In this document: positions 25,494-34,953 of the stretch, piece by piece
Numbering within the stretch: position 1 is the first letter of the stretch
Layout of the letters: each line of letters opens with the position of its first letter
Assembly: GCF_003589925.1 (NCBI RefSeq)
Contig: NZ_CP032382.1
Span: 3,038,001-3,102,000, forward strand
Reading direction: 5' to 3'
Length of the DNA: 64,000 nt
Origin: Chryseolinea soli
GTDB lineage: Bacteria; Bacteroidota; Bacteroidia; Cytophagales; Cyclobacteriaceae
The notes under the pieces: generated by a model
Told to the model about the DNA's origin: nothing
Databases searched by the model: none
What the model saw: the letters and a program-made list of their open reading frames with translations, nothing else
Translations under genes and position numbers: made by a program

Positions 25494-26123
25494 CTATTTT
25501 TTTGCTCTGCGCGAGAGATAATAATGCCACAAGAGCATCGTCGCCACGGTGCGGTAGGGCTGCCAGTTTACGGCGATCTCCAGCAGTTCTTCGCGGGTGG
25601 TTTCGACCGGGAGATTTTTCAAATGTTTTAACGCATTTACGGCGGCCAGATCGCCAATGGGAAATACATCTACCCGTTGCAACACAAACATCAGGTACAC
25701 ATCGATGGTCCAGTTGCCAACGCCCTTCAGTTGGTTCAGCGTGGCGCGTACATCGTCGTTGGATAATTTTTCTATCGCGGGCAAATGCACTGTTCCATTG
25801 ACGATCGACTCGGCGAGGTATCGCACGTAGACGGTTTTTTGACGACTGAAGTAACACGCTTTGAGCTCCTCATCCGACAACACCAGAACGCCTTCGGGTG
25901 TTATTTCTCCCAGGCGTTCGCGCAGTTTGTTCAATGCGGCTAATGCTGAGGCCAGGGATACTTGTTGTTCCAGGATGATGTGTACCAGGCTTTCAAAAGT
26001 GTTGGGCCGTGTCCACATCGGTGGATAACCATAGGTCTGAATGACCGATGTCAGGTCCTTGTCGTTTGATGCCAGGGCATCACAGATTTTGTGGAAGTTG
26101 TCGGAAGAGAAGGTCGTGAACAT
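25494..26123 (-). CDS. DNA-3-methyladenine glycosylase (AlkA-like, HhH-GPD)
   Basis: 209 residues from ATG 26123; an in-frame ATG at 26141 is an alternative. The helix-hairpin-helix reads LKGVGNWTIDVYLMFVL and is followed by the catalytic aspartate in VFPIGDLAA, the AlkA arrangement. It removes alkylated purines to start base excision repair. It lacks the N-terminal TBP-like domain of E. coli AlkA, as in many short members. The next upstream gene, 45 bases away on the same strand, is an alkylguanine methyltransferase, so the pair forms an alkylation-repair unit. Confidence 0.87.
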   Translation of the reverse strand: MFTTFSSDNFHKICDALASNDKDLTSVIQTYGYPPMWTRPNTFESLVHIILEQQVSLASALAALNKLRERLGEITPEGVLVLSDEELKACYFSRQKTVYVRYLAESIVNGTVHLPAIEKLSNDDVRATLNQLKGVGNWTIDVYLMFVLQRVDVFPIGDLAAVNALKHLKNLPVETTREELLEIAVNWQPYRTVATMLLWHYYLSRRAKK

Positions 26124-26168
26124 GAATGAAAATGGGGTCAATAAAGTACTGGTACAAGATCCAACTTT

Positions 26169-26669
26169 CTACCAGAGTGTAGGATTTTTTCTGGAGTTTT
26201 CCAGGCGCAATAAAAACGATTTGTTCTCAAGACCGCCACCAAATCCAACTAATTTGCCCGAGTGCCCGATGACGCGGTGGCAAGGCGCAATGATGGAGAT
26301 CGGATTTTTGTTTGCGGCCATCCCAACAGCGCGCACGGCGTTTGGACTGTCAATTTGTTTTGCGATCTCACCGTAGGTCCGGGTTTCTCCAAAGGGAATG
26401 GTCAACAACGCTTCCCATGTTTTTTTCTGAAACGGCGTGCCGATAAAATCCAGTTCGAGCGTGAAGGTTGTTCTTTTTTTCTCGAAGTATTCCGTCAGTT
26501 GCTTTTCGGTTTCAACGAGAATGGGGTGGTCATTGCATTCGGTGCTGTTTAGCGGTGCGCTTTGTGGATCGTCGCGCTGCCAGTGTACGCCGGCGAGACC
26601 TTTTTCGCTGGCGATGAGGGTTAACTCGCCTACGGGAGATTTTATTTTTTTATGATAATATCCTTCCAT
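26169..26669 (-). CDS. ogt: Methylated-DNA--protein-cysteine methyltransferase
   Basis: 166 residues. The suicide acceptor is in IAPCHRVIGHSGKLVGFGGG, and the DNA-binding helix TRTYGEIAKQIDSPNAVRAVGMAANKNP precedes it. It removes alkyl groups from O6-alkylguanine by transferring them to its own Cys. There is no AraC/Ada regulatory part, so this is the Ogt form. It is followed by the AlkA-like glycosylase, consistent with coordinated alkylation repair. Confidence 0.94.
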   Translation of the reverse strand: MEGYYHKKIKSPVGELTLIASEKGLAGVHWQRDDPQSAPLNSTECNDHPILVETEKQLTEYFEKKRTTFTLELDFIGTPFQKKTWEALLTIPFGETRTYGEIAKQIDSPNAVRAVGMAANKNPISIIAPCHRVIGHSGKLVGFGGGLENKSFLLRLENSRKNPTLW

Positions 26670-26832
26670 GCTTTATTTTTCAGGGATGTCCGCGATGAGT
26701 GGGGGCATCCTGCGGTGGATCATATTCCCTATACGTTCATTGCGGACTGAGGGGTGAATAAATTTAGAAATTTCCATTGAAAATATGGGTTCACCGGTTA
26801 GGGTAGAAAATTTAAGATGTTCCCTTCTATCG

Positions 26833-26857
26833 CTTGTTGGTGAAGAACACCAACAAG
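26833..26857. repeat. Perfect 10-bp hairpin
   Basis: CTTGTTGGTG (26833-26842) and CACCAACAAG (26848-26857) with an AAGAA loop. It lies upstream of ogt and downstream of the FtsX permease gene. No T-tract follows. Confidence 0.55.
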
Positions 26858-26894
26858 GGCGGTGGGGCGGTGAGGCGATAAAGTTAAATCGCGC

Positions 26895-26924
26895 AAAAAA
26901 AGGTCCCGGATGTCAGGACCTTTT
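26895..26924. terminator. Terminator of the FtsX permease gene
   Basis: AAAAGGTCC (26898-26906) pairs with GGACCTTTT (26916-26924), with A and T runs on the outer sides, so it can work in both directions. It lies 39 bases after the permease stop on the minus strand. Confidence 0.8.
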
Positions 26925-26962
26925 CATGCCACGTCAGCGGGCAATGCCGGGAAGAATGGAAT

Positions 26963-29590
26963 CTACTCCGACCGCAAACTTTTCGCAGGATTGGTGAGCG
27001 CTGCTTTGATCGATTGGAAGCTTACGGTCAGCAATGTAATCGCCAATGCGCCTGTGCTTGCCATGACAAAGACCCCCCAGGAAATGTTGATCCTGTATTG
27101 GTATTGTGCCAGCCAGTTGTTCATAAAATAGAACGATAAGGGAGTGGCCACAACACAAGAGATCGCGACCAGGAAAACAAAATCCTTTGACAGCAACCGC
27201 CACAATTCGGATACCGACGCGCCCATGACTTTGCGGATGCCGATTTCCTTGGTGCGTTGTTCGGCTACGAATGACGCCAGCCCGAAAAGCCCCAGACAAC
27301 TGATGACAATGGCCAGGGTGGCGAAGACAAAGGCAATGTGGCCGATGCGCTTTTCATTGCTGAATTTTTTTCCAAACTCCTGGTCGGCGAAGGCGTATTC
27401 GAACGCGTTGGAAGGGTCGTATTTTTTAAAGACCGGTTCGATCTTCGCCAGGGCTTCCGTTGCACTGGCCCGCGGATTTAGTTTAAGGTTCACGATATTG
27501 TAGTTGATAAAAGAAATCCTATTGGACTTCAAAAAGAACATCATGGGCCTCACCGCTTCATAGGGCGACTGCGTGATCATGTTTTTGACAACTCCAATAA
27601 TTTTCCACTCCCCGTTTTCACCCCACTTGATGACTTGGTCTATCGGATTTTGAAATCCAAGGTAGTCCACGGCGGCTTCGTTCACGATGAACCCGGAAGA
27701 ATCGCTGGCAAAGTCTTTCGAAAAATCTCTTCCATTTTTTATTTGCCACCCGATGGTCTTCCCGAAATCGTGCGTGACGCCGATCGTTACAAATTCCTCG
27801 GCCATGTCCGGGTTTTTCCCTTGCCACTCGAAGCCGCTGTTGGTGGTGTAGATGTCCGTTATGGAACTTTCCGATGCGGCAATTTCTTCCACGACGCCGG
27901 TTTGTAAGAGATCGTTGCGCAAGACCTCAAAGCGTTTCATGATCTCTGCCGTTTTGATGGGCACCGATACGCAACCATTGATGGCATATCCGATCGGCCG
28001 GTCTTGCGCAAACCGGATCTGCCGGAAGACGATGAGCGTGCCCACGATGAGCGTGACCGAAACCGTGAACTGCACGACCACAAGCACCTTGCGCGGCACG
28101 GCGGCAAAACGGCCGGCGCTGAAAGCGCCCTTCAAGACTTTTGCCGGCTGAAACGCGGAGAGATACAAGGCAGGATAACTTCCCGCGATCAATCCCGTGA
28201 CGATGGCAAAGGCGGTGCACGCAAACCAAAACCACGGCGCGCTCCAGGGTAGACCGATGCGTTTGCCGGAAACCTCGTTAAACCAGGGAAGAGCGAGTAG
28301 GACTACCATCAGTGAAAAGACAAAAGCGATCAGCGCGACCAATAGCGACTCCGTGAAAAACTGATTGATCAGCTGCGTGCGAACGGAGCCGATCGTTTTC
28401 CGGATGCCCACTTCCTTTGCCCGCTTTTCGGAACGCGCCGTGCTCAGGTTCATGAAGTTGATACAAGCCAGGAACAAAACAAAGCCACCGATGGTCCCCA
28501 GCATCCAAACGGATTGAATCCCACCACCAACCGATACGCCATCTTTAAAATCGGAATGGAGACGCCAGCGGCTCATGGGGTGAAGAAGCAGTTGGGGGTT
28601 TGATTTGTCGCGTTCTTCCGTAGACGTTCTCTTCAGCTTGGCGTCTTTGATCTTTGCCGACACAGCGTTCATGTCGGCGCCTTTGGTGACTTGCACAAAG
28701 CATTGAAACCAACTGTTGCCCCAACCCACCCGTTGTTCCAGCTCTGGGGCAATCAACCCCCAGGCCAGGATAACATTCAAATCGGAAAAGGAGGAATTGT
28801 CGGGCAGGTCTTCGTAGACACCCATTACCTTTACATCAAACCGGTTGTCGACCTGGAGGGTTTTCTCGATGGGATCGTCTTCACCAAAAAGAGCTTTTGC
28901 GGTGGACTGAGAAAGTAGGATCGCATTGAGGTCCTTCGGCCCTGGGGACGTTCCGCTCAACATTTTCAGCGTCAACATTTCTGCCAGTCCGGGCTCCATG
29001 AAGCAGCCGGATTTTTTCACGCTCTTTTCTTCATAAGAAAGTTTATGGCCTTCAGGGAAACTGCCGATCACGACATGATCGAAGTTGTCACCGTAGGTGT
29101 TCCGCAGTTCGGGACCCAGTTGCATGGCCTGGCTAAACCAGGTTTCCACCTGCCCATCGAAGGTTTGGTTCTGAACCACGCGCGCAATGCGATCGTAGTT
29201 CGTGAAATTTGTATCATACGACACCTCATCAAAAACCCAAAGGCCGATGAGCATCGCGGCGGCCATCCCAGTGGTGAGACCGCCGATGTTGATGAGGGAA
29301 TAGCCTTTATTCTTTAAAAGGTTTCGCCAGCCGATCTTGAAGTAACTTTTGAACATAGCATATTGGTTTGCAGATTGAATTTCGTTTACCGGCCGGATCA
29401 TGCTGGGCCTGAAAAGCAGAAGCACGTCGATGATGAACCGGATGTTCGCTCTTGTTTTGCCGGAAGTTTTTAATCGTTCGTCATAAAGTTCGAGCAGGTC
29501 TCCTTCGATGTATTTCCTTAGCGCGGGATGACAGAACCACCGGAAGAAACGGTGAAACAATTTTGGCGGTTCTTGGGGTTGTGTTTTCAT
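26963..29590 (-). CDS. ABC transporter permease, MacB/FtsX type with cytoplasmic prefix domain
   Basis: 875 residues. Order: an N-terminal prefix (about 1-70, HPALRKYIEGDLLELYDERL) that in this phylum precedes MacB-like permeases, a first helix near 95-125 (KSYFKIGWRNLLKNKGYSLINIGGLTTGMAAAML), a periplasmic MacB_PCD domain, a three-helix FtsX block, a second periplasmic domain, and a final FtsX block (EIGIRKVMGAS...). So it is a fused double FtsX unit. Such proteins usually pair with a LolD-like ATPase for envelope transport or signalling; no ATPase gene is adjacent. A terminator follows. It shares architecture with the gene at 49959. Confidence 0.85.
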   Translation of the reverse strand: MKTQPQEPPKLFHRFFRWFCHPALRKYIEGDLLELYDERLKTSGKTRANIRFIIDVLLLFRPSMIRPVNEIQSANQYAMFKSYFKIGWRNLLKNKGYSLINIGGLTTGMAAAMLIGLWVFDEVSYDTNFTNYDRIARVVQNQTFDGQVETWFSQAMQLGPELRNTYGDNFDHVVIGSFPEGHKLSYEEKSVKKSGCFMEPGLAEMLTLKMLSGTSPGPKDLNAILLSQSTAKALFGEDDPIEKTLQVDNRFDVKVMGVYEDLPDNSSFSDLNVILAWGLIAPELEQRVGWGNSWFQCFVQVTKGADMNAVSAKIKDAKLKRTSTEERDKSNPQLLLHPMSRWRLHSDFKDGVSVGGGIQSVWMLGTIGGFVLFLACINFMNLSTARSEKRAKEVGIRKTIGSVRTQLINQFFTESLLVALIAFVFSLMVVLLALPWFNEVSGKRIGLPWSAPWFWFACTAFAIVTGLIAGSYPALYLSAFQPAKVLKGAFSAGRFAAVPRKVLVVVQFTVSVTLIVGTLIVFRQIRFAQDRPIGYAINGCVSVPIKTAEIMKRFEVLRNDLLQTGVVEEIAASESSITDIYTTNSGFEWQGKNPDMAEEFVTIGVTHDFGKTIGWQIKNGRDFSKDFASDSSGFIVNEAAVDYLGFQNPIDQVIKWGENGEWKIIGVVKNMITQSPYEAVRPMMFFLKSNRISFINYNIVNLKLNPRASATEALAKIEPVFKKYDPSNAFEYAFADQEFGKKFSNEKRIGHIAFVFATLAIVISCLGLFGLASFVAEQRTKEIGIRKVMGASVSELWRLLSKDFVFLVAISCVVATPLSFYFMNNWLAQYQYRINISWGVFVMASTGALAITLLTVSFQSIKAALTNPAKSLRSE

Positions 29591-29916
29591 AAAGGATGGC
29601 CCGACCCTGGGTTCAGAATTTCATGGAAGTACCCGGCGGAAGAATAAATTCCTATTCGTAGTATTAATAATTATGCCAAATGGAAAAAGGGCTAATCGGA
29701 GGGAATTGGGTGGGGGAGAGCCGAAGGGTTGTTCGCATTCGAACAAAAATTGCTCGGATCAGAGCAGGGAGTCAGGAGCCTGCCTGGTGGTTAAATATTT
29801 TTTCTTTGGGGGTATGGGTGGGCGTTGCTTTGTTACATTTGCGGGAATCCATCCCTTTGGATACGGGTGGTGTGATCTGAAAATCGGGTGATCAATAATC
29901 TCTTTGGTGAAATTTT
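29591..29916. other. Gene-free intergenic stretch
   Basis: Divergent region between the FtsX permease and the PLD-like gene. Short open frames on the plus strand (29673-29891) have skewed, low-complexity composition (Gly/Cys/Ser rich) and no signature. It presumably contains both promoters. Confidence 0.4.
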
Positions 29917-31140
29917 ATGCTGATAAAAAAACTTGCTGCGCCGCTTATTAATGAGAAGATACTGGGACAGGCTGAACATGTCTATGTGGCCACAGCGGGG
30001 ATTTCGGAGCCGGCGTTTGATTTTGTGGTAGGAAGATTGTCGGTGAAATGTAAGGTAGAGATGGTGACGGGGCTGGATGCGTTGACGTCGCCGAATGTGT
30101 TGCGGCGGATCTGGGCGCAATTCCCGGACCGGGTGGCCGCGCGGATCTATGCGCGGAATTTCTTTCATCCGAACGTTTATATTTTTGATATGCCCTATCG
30201 CAAGGCGATCGCTTTTGTGGGGTCGGGGAGTTTTACACTGGAGGGGTTGAAGGACCACGAAGAAGTATTTTATAAGATCACGGACCCTAAAGAGATCGAA
30301 AATCTGAAATCGTGGTTTATTGGTTATTATGAATTCGCGGAACCGCTGACGGAAAGGATTATCCAGGAATACGAATGGGCCTACCCCGCGATGAAGCAAC
30401 GCGATATCGTTTCGCGCCAGGAGAAGAAACAGTTTATGGAGCTGGCCAGCCACGCCTTTCAGTGGGACGGCATCCGTTTCAAACTTCAATATTTTAAAAA
30501 AGAAGATTACCACGCCTTTGCCAGCTCTAAGGCCTCCCTGCAAACCGAGGAAATTCAGGCGGAGAGAGCAGCCGTGCAAAACAAGCTCCTGGAGCTTCAT
30601 GCGCTTGTAAAAAATCACGTGGCGGGATTAAAGATCCAGCGTGAAACGGAACCCAAACAAATCGGCAGCCTGGATCCGCTTCAACACGCCGACGGCAGGC
30701 TCCGATCGCTTTGGCTGTCCTATGGTGATGGGAATGATCATGAGCTTTTGCAACTGCAAGTGATCATTCGCCAGAAAGATGTTGGACTCTGGCTGGCATC
30801 CGCTCCCTTGAAACAAGGCGTTGAGGCCAGGAGATATTTTCGTGATCAAATGAAGGAAGCAGGCTACCGTGCAAATTTTTTCAAGTTGCTTGCTGCACTA
30901 GGTGCGGGATATTGGGTGGAGGTCGCTGGTGATGTGAGAGCAATCGAGACCTTTCCAAACGACGATGCGCTTTGGGAATTTACGAAGGGTGATGATGGGC
31001 GGTATTTTACTTTTAAAATTGGGAAGAATTATTCGCCTGGTGACCCGGAGATCAGCGCGGAGAGTATTGTGGCAACGACTGTGAAACAATTCGATAAGCT
31101 TGTTTTGTTGTATCGGCAGATGGATGATCCATTTGGATAG
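29917..31140 (+). CDS. PLD-like (degenerate HKD) domain protein of unknown function
   Basis: 407 residues. The first about 125 residues follow the phospholipase D fold: H84-P-N86-V-Y-I-F-D91, then the VGSGSFT strand. In active HKD enzymes the pattern is H-x-K; here the lysine is Asn86, so catalysis is doubtful unless a partner supplies it. The second half (about 230-405) is an unrecognised alpha/beta domain ending KQFDKLVLLYRQMDDPFG. Single HKD halves fused to such tails are common in restriction and phage-defence enzymes, but no partner gene is present. It stands alone between two divergent genes. Function not assigned. Confidence 0.6.
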   Translation: MLIKKLAAPLINEKILGQAEHVYVATAGISEPAFDFVVGRLSVKCKVEMVTGLDALTSPNVLRRIWAQFPDRVAARIYARNFFHPNVYIFDMPYRKAIAFVGSGSFTLEGLKDHEEVFYKITDPKEIENLKSWFIGYYEFAEPLTERIIQEYEWAYPAMKQRDIVSRQEKKQFMELASHAFQWDGIRFKLQYFKKEDYHAFASSKASLQTEEIQAERAAVQNKLLELHALVKNHVAGLKIQRETEPKQIGSLDPLQHADGRLRSLWLSYGDGNDHELLQLQVIIRQKDVGLWLASAPLKQGVEARRYFRDQMKEAGYRANFFKLLAALGAGYWVEVAGDVRAIETFPNDDALWEFTKGDDGRYFTFKIGKNYSPGDPEISAESIVATTVKQFDKLVLLYRQMDDPFG

Positions 31141-31193
31141 TGAAATAGGGATCCGTCGATTTACATTTCGGGTCTGTTCAGTCCATTTTGTGT

Positions 31194-31607
31194 TCAGGAC
31201 AATACCCTGTACCTGATCTCAAACTGTTTCAAAAAAGTCTCAACGTATATCCACTCCGATTTCCAAATGTTGAACGTGTATTCATCGTCCACTGAATCCA
31301 TGCCTTCAATGTCGCCGGTTTCCTCGCTGGTGTATCGTTGCAGATGCTCCAGGTTGGCTCGTCGCAGTCCCTTTTTTAACACCGCCACGGGCGTATAATA
31401 GCTGCGGTCTTCGCCGGAAACGAATTTGTCTAAATCCGAAGTCAATGTCACCCATTCCAACAAAATGCCTTGGTCATCTTCTGGCAAAGAGGCATAGATC
31501 TCACGCAATTCTTTTGCGGCGCGGATCAGCTTGTGCCCTGAACTCGGGGTTGTCACCGCGTCGACAAAATTGATTTTTCGAGTTCTTATTTCGTCTGTAA
31601 TGGTCAT
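31194..31607 (-). CDS. Unrecognised soluble protein
   Basis: 137 residues, acidic, mostly helical (KLIRAAKELREIYASLPEDDQGILLEWVTLTSDLDKF), with no signal peptide, membrane segment or cysteine motif. It converges on the PLD-like gene, with a 53-base gap. I could not place it in a family. Codon use looks like that of its neighbours, so it is probably a real chromosomal gene. Confidence 0.55.
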   Translation of the reverse strand: MTITDEIRTRKINFVDAVTTPSSGHKLIRAAKELREIYASLPEDDQGILLEWVTLTSDLDKFVSGEDRSYYTPVAVLKKGLRRANLEHLQRYTSEETGDIEGMDSVDDEYTFNIWKSEWIYVETFLKQFEIRYRVLS

Positions 31608-31817
31608 TGTAATGGCGATGTTTGAATGATCGGGGTGTGGCGGAGGTGTTCAATTTTGTTCCCTTAAAGCGGCTTTCAGCTTACCGTATAAAGATGCTGT
31701 CAAGAGGGTAGCAAGACGTTACAATCGAATGTGAAAAAGTTGCATAACTTACTGATTGTATTCAATCATTTGTGCCGCAGCGTGCATACCAATCAATGTT
31801 GCCTGCGTGCTTTTCTG

Positions 31818-32255
31818 TCAAAGTTCCTTTATAAAGCAAACGATGCGATTTGCTTCTTTAAATCCGATTTTCTTATGAAAGTTTATACTGCTGAAATTAT
31901 TCAGTTCCGTGTCTGAGGCAAGTTGTTTGCAACCTTTTTGCCTGCCCCAACTTTCGCCAGCAGCTATTAATTTTTTGCCGATGCCAAGGTTTTGATAATT
32001 TGGTTTTACATATAAGGCTTCCAGGTAGGCAACGGGTAATTCGGTCGCTCCTTCAACATAATCATTCCGAATGGTTAAATGGATAAAGGCTATGTAGATT
32101 TCTTGTTCCTTGATGAGGTAACAGATTTCATTCTTTGAGCCCAATATGTTTTTATAGTTTTCGTACTCTTCGTCAAATGCGCAATCCGGCCATAATTCCA
32201 AAACAAGTTCAGTTAGCGGTTTAATATTGTCCGCTGAAAGTGGTTCTATGTCCAT
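31818..32255 (-). CDS. GNAT acetyltransferase resembling aminoglycoside 6'-N-acetyltransferase
   Basis: 145 residues from ATG 32255 (MDIEPLSADNIKPLTELVLELWPDC). The run RNDYVEGATELPVAYLEALYVKPNYQ, the loop NLGIGKKLI, and the segment GCKQLASD...NFHKKIGFKEANRIVCF match, position by position, the pattern seen in AAC(6') enzymes. Those enzymes acetylate the 6' amine of kanamycin- or tobramycin-class drugs; many chromosomal homologues have other substrates. The gene and its flanks are clearly more AT-rich than neighbouring genes, a sign of possible acquisition. The frame opens upstream at 32363, but homology starts at 32255. Confidence 0.7.
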   Translation of the reverse strand: MDIEPLSADNIKPLTELVLELWPDCAFDEEYENYKNILGSKNEICYLIKEQEIYIAFIHLTIRNDYVEGATELPVAYLEALYVKPNYQNLGIGKKLIAAGESWGRQKGCKQLASDTELNNFSSINFHKKIGFKEANRIVCFIKEL

Positions 32256-32349
32256 TGTAGTCACTTTGAATTGTGTTGCCTTGTTTAATTTTATCCACGC
32301 CACTAAAATGCTTGAATAAACCATGGGGCACAACGCCATGGACAAAGGG

Positions 32350-32388
32350 AACGCCAAGGGCAAGGGTATCTCCTTTGCGCTTGGCGTT
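32350..32388. terminator. Terminator-like hairpin after the aminotransferase gene
   Basis: AACGCCAAG (32350-32358) pairs with CTTGGCGTT (32380-32388), and an inner GCAAGG/CCTTTGC pairing extends the stem. It lies 21 bases after the aminotransferase stop (minus strand). No long T-tract is present. Confidence 0.5.
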
Positions 32389-32409
32389 ATGTGTTATTTG
32401 GCTGCTTAA

Positions 32410-33729
32410 CTATCTCAAATACTCCACAATCGCATCCCTGATGCTCGTGAAAGTTTTGACGAGCATATCCTCGTCTTCCTCCAGCAGCGTTACGCGGAAC
32501 CCTTGCAGTTCAGAACAGAACGATGAAATAGGAACCACGCAAACCCCTTTCGCCGCCAATAGGTAATAAACAAACCGTTTATCGAGCGCGATGTCTTTGC
32601 TGGGCGTTCCATCGGCATTGTTCACCCAACTCTCCACCAGCGCTTTGATCTGGGGATTGCTGATGGCGAGCGACTGCGTGGGCTTGAGGCTGCCTTCGCG
32701 GAAGATGATGGTATTGTAGAAAGCACCAAAGGTTTCGTTGAAGGTGAGCTGCGGCACGGTGCGCAGGATGTCTGAGATGATCTTGCTGCGGCGGCCGATG
32801 TTGGCGTTGGTTTGTTCGCGATAGCCTTTGAAGCGCGGGTCGCCGAAAATTTTCGGGATGGCGAGCTGCGGGAGCTTGGTCGAACACACTTCGATCATCT
32901 TGGCGTTGTCGAGGGCCTGGCAGAAGCGGTTGAAGTCTTCGTCTTTGTCGCGGTTGTAGTATTCCATCCAGCCGCAGCGAGAGCCGGGCCACGGCAACTC
33001 CTTGGAGATGCCCTTCATGGAAATGCCGGGCACGTCGCCGATGATCTCGGCCAGGGCGTGCGCGCGTGCCCCGTTATAGGTGATGTTGATATAGATCTCG
33101 TCGGCGAGCAAAAAGAGATTGAACTCCTTGGCGATGGCCACGATGCGTTGGAGGATCTCCAGCGGATAGACCATGCCCGTGGGATTGTCGGGGTTGATGA
33201 TGAGGATGCCCACCACATTGGGATTGTACTTCACCTTGTTGTAGAGATCGTCGAGATCGGGATACCATTTGTTGTTGGGATCCAGTTTGTAGGTGAGCGG
33301 CTCGTGCGCGGCGTGGGCCGCTTCGGCGCTGCTGTGGGTGGAGTATGCCGGCGTGGGGCCGATGACGCGCGAGGTGCGCGAAATAAATTGATACGCTTTG
33401 GAGATGGCGTCACCGAGGCCGTTGAAGAAGCAGATGTCTTCGGCGGTGATCTGCACGCCGTTCATGGCGTTTGTTTGGCGCGCCAGGAACTCGCGCGTTT
33501 CCAACATGCCCTTGGAGGGACAATAGCTGTAGGTATCGTCCTGCTTCATCAGGTCGGAGATGATGTCTTTGATCCACTGCGGAAGCTTGTGGTGTTTTTG
33601 GATGGGATCGCCAATGTTCTCCCACGAGATGGTGACGCCCATCTTCTTTAACACGTCTGCCTTCTTCACGATCTCGCGGATCTCGTAGCTCAGTTCTTTG
33701 GCGCCTTCGCTCAATAATTTTTGTCGCAT
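32410..33729 (-). CDS. Class I/II PLP-dependent aminotransferase
   Basis: 439 residues, fold type I. Visible: the NPDNPTG loop, DEIYINITYN with the PLP-pyridine aspartate, and the lysine region SMKGISKELPWPGSRCGW. Length and the SKELPWPGSRCGW signature match AspC/AlaA-like aminotransferases of Bacteroidota. The donor/acceptor pair cannot be read with certainty; aspartate, alanine or aromatic amino acids are all possible. It is monocistronic and ends in a strong hairpin. Confidence 0.85.
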   Translation of the reverse strand: MRQKLLSEGAKELSYEIREIVKKADVLKKMGVTISWENIGDPIQKHHKLPQWIKDIISDLMKQDDTYSYCPSKGMLETREFLARQTNAMNGVQITAEDICFFNGLGDAISKAYQFISRTSRVIGPTPAYSTHSSAEAAHAAHEPLTYKLDPNNKWYPDLDDLYNKVKYNPNVVGILIINPDNPTGMVYPLEILQRIVAIAKEFNLFLLADEIYINITYNGARAHALAEIIGDVPGISMKGISKELPWPGSRCGWMEYYNRDKDEDFNRFCQALDNAKMIEVCSTKLPQLAIPKIFGDPRFKGYREQTNANIGRRSKIISDILRTVPQLTFNETFGAFYNTIIFREGSLKPTQSLAISNPQIKALVESWVNNADGTPSKDIALDKRFVYYLLAAKGVCVVPISSFCSELQGFRVTLLEEDEDMLVKTFTSIRDAIVEYLR

Positions 33730-33872
33730 AAATAAAAAATCAAAAAAAATTCAGGGTCTAAAAGTAAACCTTTGCACGGCCTGCGTGAAGTGGCATGACA
33801 AAAAAATTACAGCCGACTAACGATAGTAAGCACTGCAAAGTAATAAAAAGAAAAGGGGTAGGGGGCCGGGCT

Positions 33873-34865
33873 TTACGCTCGCGTGCCGGGAGCGAGGTCC
33901 CACGCTTTGACCTGGCGGCGCAAGGTGCTGTCGTCGGTGTAGCCGAGGAGGGAGGCGATCTCTTGTTTTTTCAGGTTGGTGTTCAGCATTTCGGTGGCCA
34001 GCTCTTTGCGCAGTTGGTGCGAGAGGGCGCGATAGGAAGTGCCTTCGTCGGTGAGCTTGCGCTGGAGCGTGCGCGGTGTCATGGAGAGGTGCGAGGCCAT
34101 GATCTCCAGCGCAGGCACTTGCCCATTGAAGTCGAAGAGCAGGAGGCTGCGGATCTTTTCGGGCAGGGTGTTCTCGTTCGACAATGCATTTTGTTTTTTC
34201 ACCAGCATGGCATTGAACAACGCGAACAAAGACTTGTCGTAGCTGATGATGGGCGTGACATATTGTTCGCGGGTGATGGTGACGCCATTACGTTGGGCAT
34301 TGAATTTTACAGGCGCGTGAAACACCCGTTCGTATTCCTGTGGTGCGCGCTTGGAGTAGGTGAACTCCACATAGACGGGCCGCAGGTTTTTCCCGGTGAG
34401 TCGGCTCATCTGCATGGCGAACGACGTGGCGGAAACGTCCACGGCCTGCCGCGCGCTCTCGGGATACTTTTTCTCATAGAGCGGTATCGGCTCAAAGCCG
34501 ACATGCACCAAACCTTCGCTGAACTCGAGTTTATATTTGAAAATGGAGCTTATCGTCGCGTTGAACTTGACAATGGTGGTGAGGGCATCTTCGAGCGTCT
34601 TGCAGCTTTGCGAGAGATAGCCCAGCATGCCAAAAGCCGACGCGCCAATATGCTGGCCGATGTGGAGGCCCAGTTGTTCGTCGCCCGTCATTTCGACGGC
34701 GGGTACCCAGAAGTCGGCGGCGGCTTCCCAGTCCATGTGTTTCTCGGCCTCGGTGAGCACGTGGGGGTCGATGCCCATGCGCTGGCAGAGGGCCTGGAGA
34801 CTGGCACCATGGGCGACGGCACCATAGATGAGGTCGCGCATGACGGATACTTGAACGGAATACAT
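33873..34865 (-). CDS. AraC family transcriptional regulator (arabinose-binding-like N-domain)
   Basis: 330 residues. The first about 200 match the N-terminal ligand domain of OruR/ArgR-type AraC regulators (MRDLIYGAVAHGASLQALCQRMGIDP, then GMLGYLSQSCKTLEDAL). The C-terminal HTH_18 domain is visible (LEIMASHLSMTPRTLQRKLTDEGTSYRALSHQLRKELA...EIASLLGYTDDSTLRRQVKAW). The gene is divergent from the cytochrome c gene, with 88 bases between the starts, so it may control that gene. The ligand is unknown. Confidence 0.86.
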   Translation of the reverse strand: MYSVQVSVMRDLIYGAVAHGASLQALCQRMGIDPHVLTEAEKHMDWEAAADFWVPAVEMTGDEQLGLHIGQHIGASAFGMLGYLSQSCKTLEDALTTIVKFNATISSIFKYKLEFSEGLVHVGFEPIPLYEKKYPESARQAVDVSATSFAMQMSRLTGKNLRPVYVEFTYSKRAPQEYERVFHAPVKFNAQRNGVTITREQYVTPIISYDKSLFALFNAMLVKKQNALSNENTLPEKIRSLLLFDFNGQVPALEIMASHLSMTPRTLQRKLTDEGTSYRALSHQLRKELATEMLNTNLKKQEIASLLGYTDDSTLRRQVKAWDLAPGTRA

Positions 34866-34953
34866 TGGCGTGAGAGGGTTTGGGATTGTCGCAAATTACA
34901 CGGATCGAGGGGGGCTATGGTTTCGTGTTCATACCTAAAAAGAAAAAAAGAAC

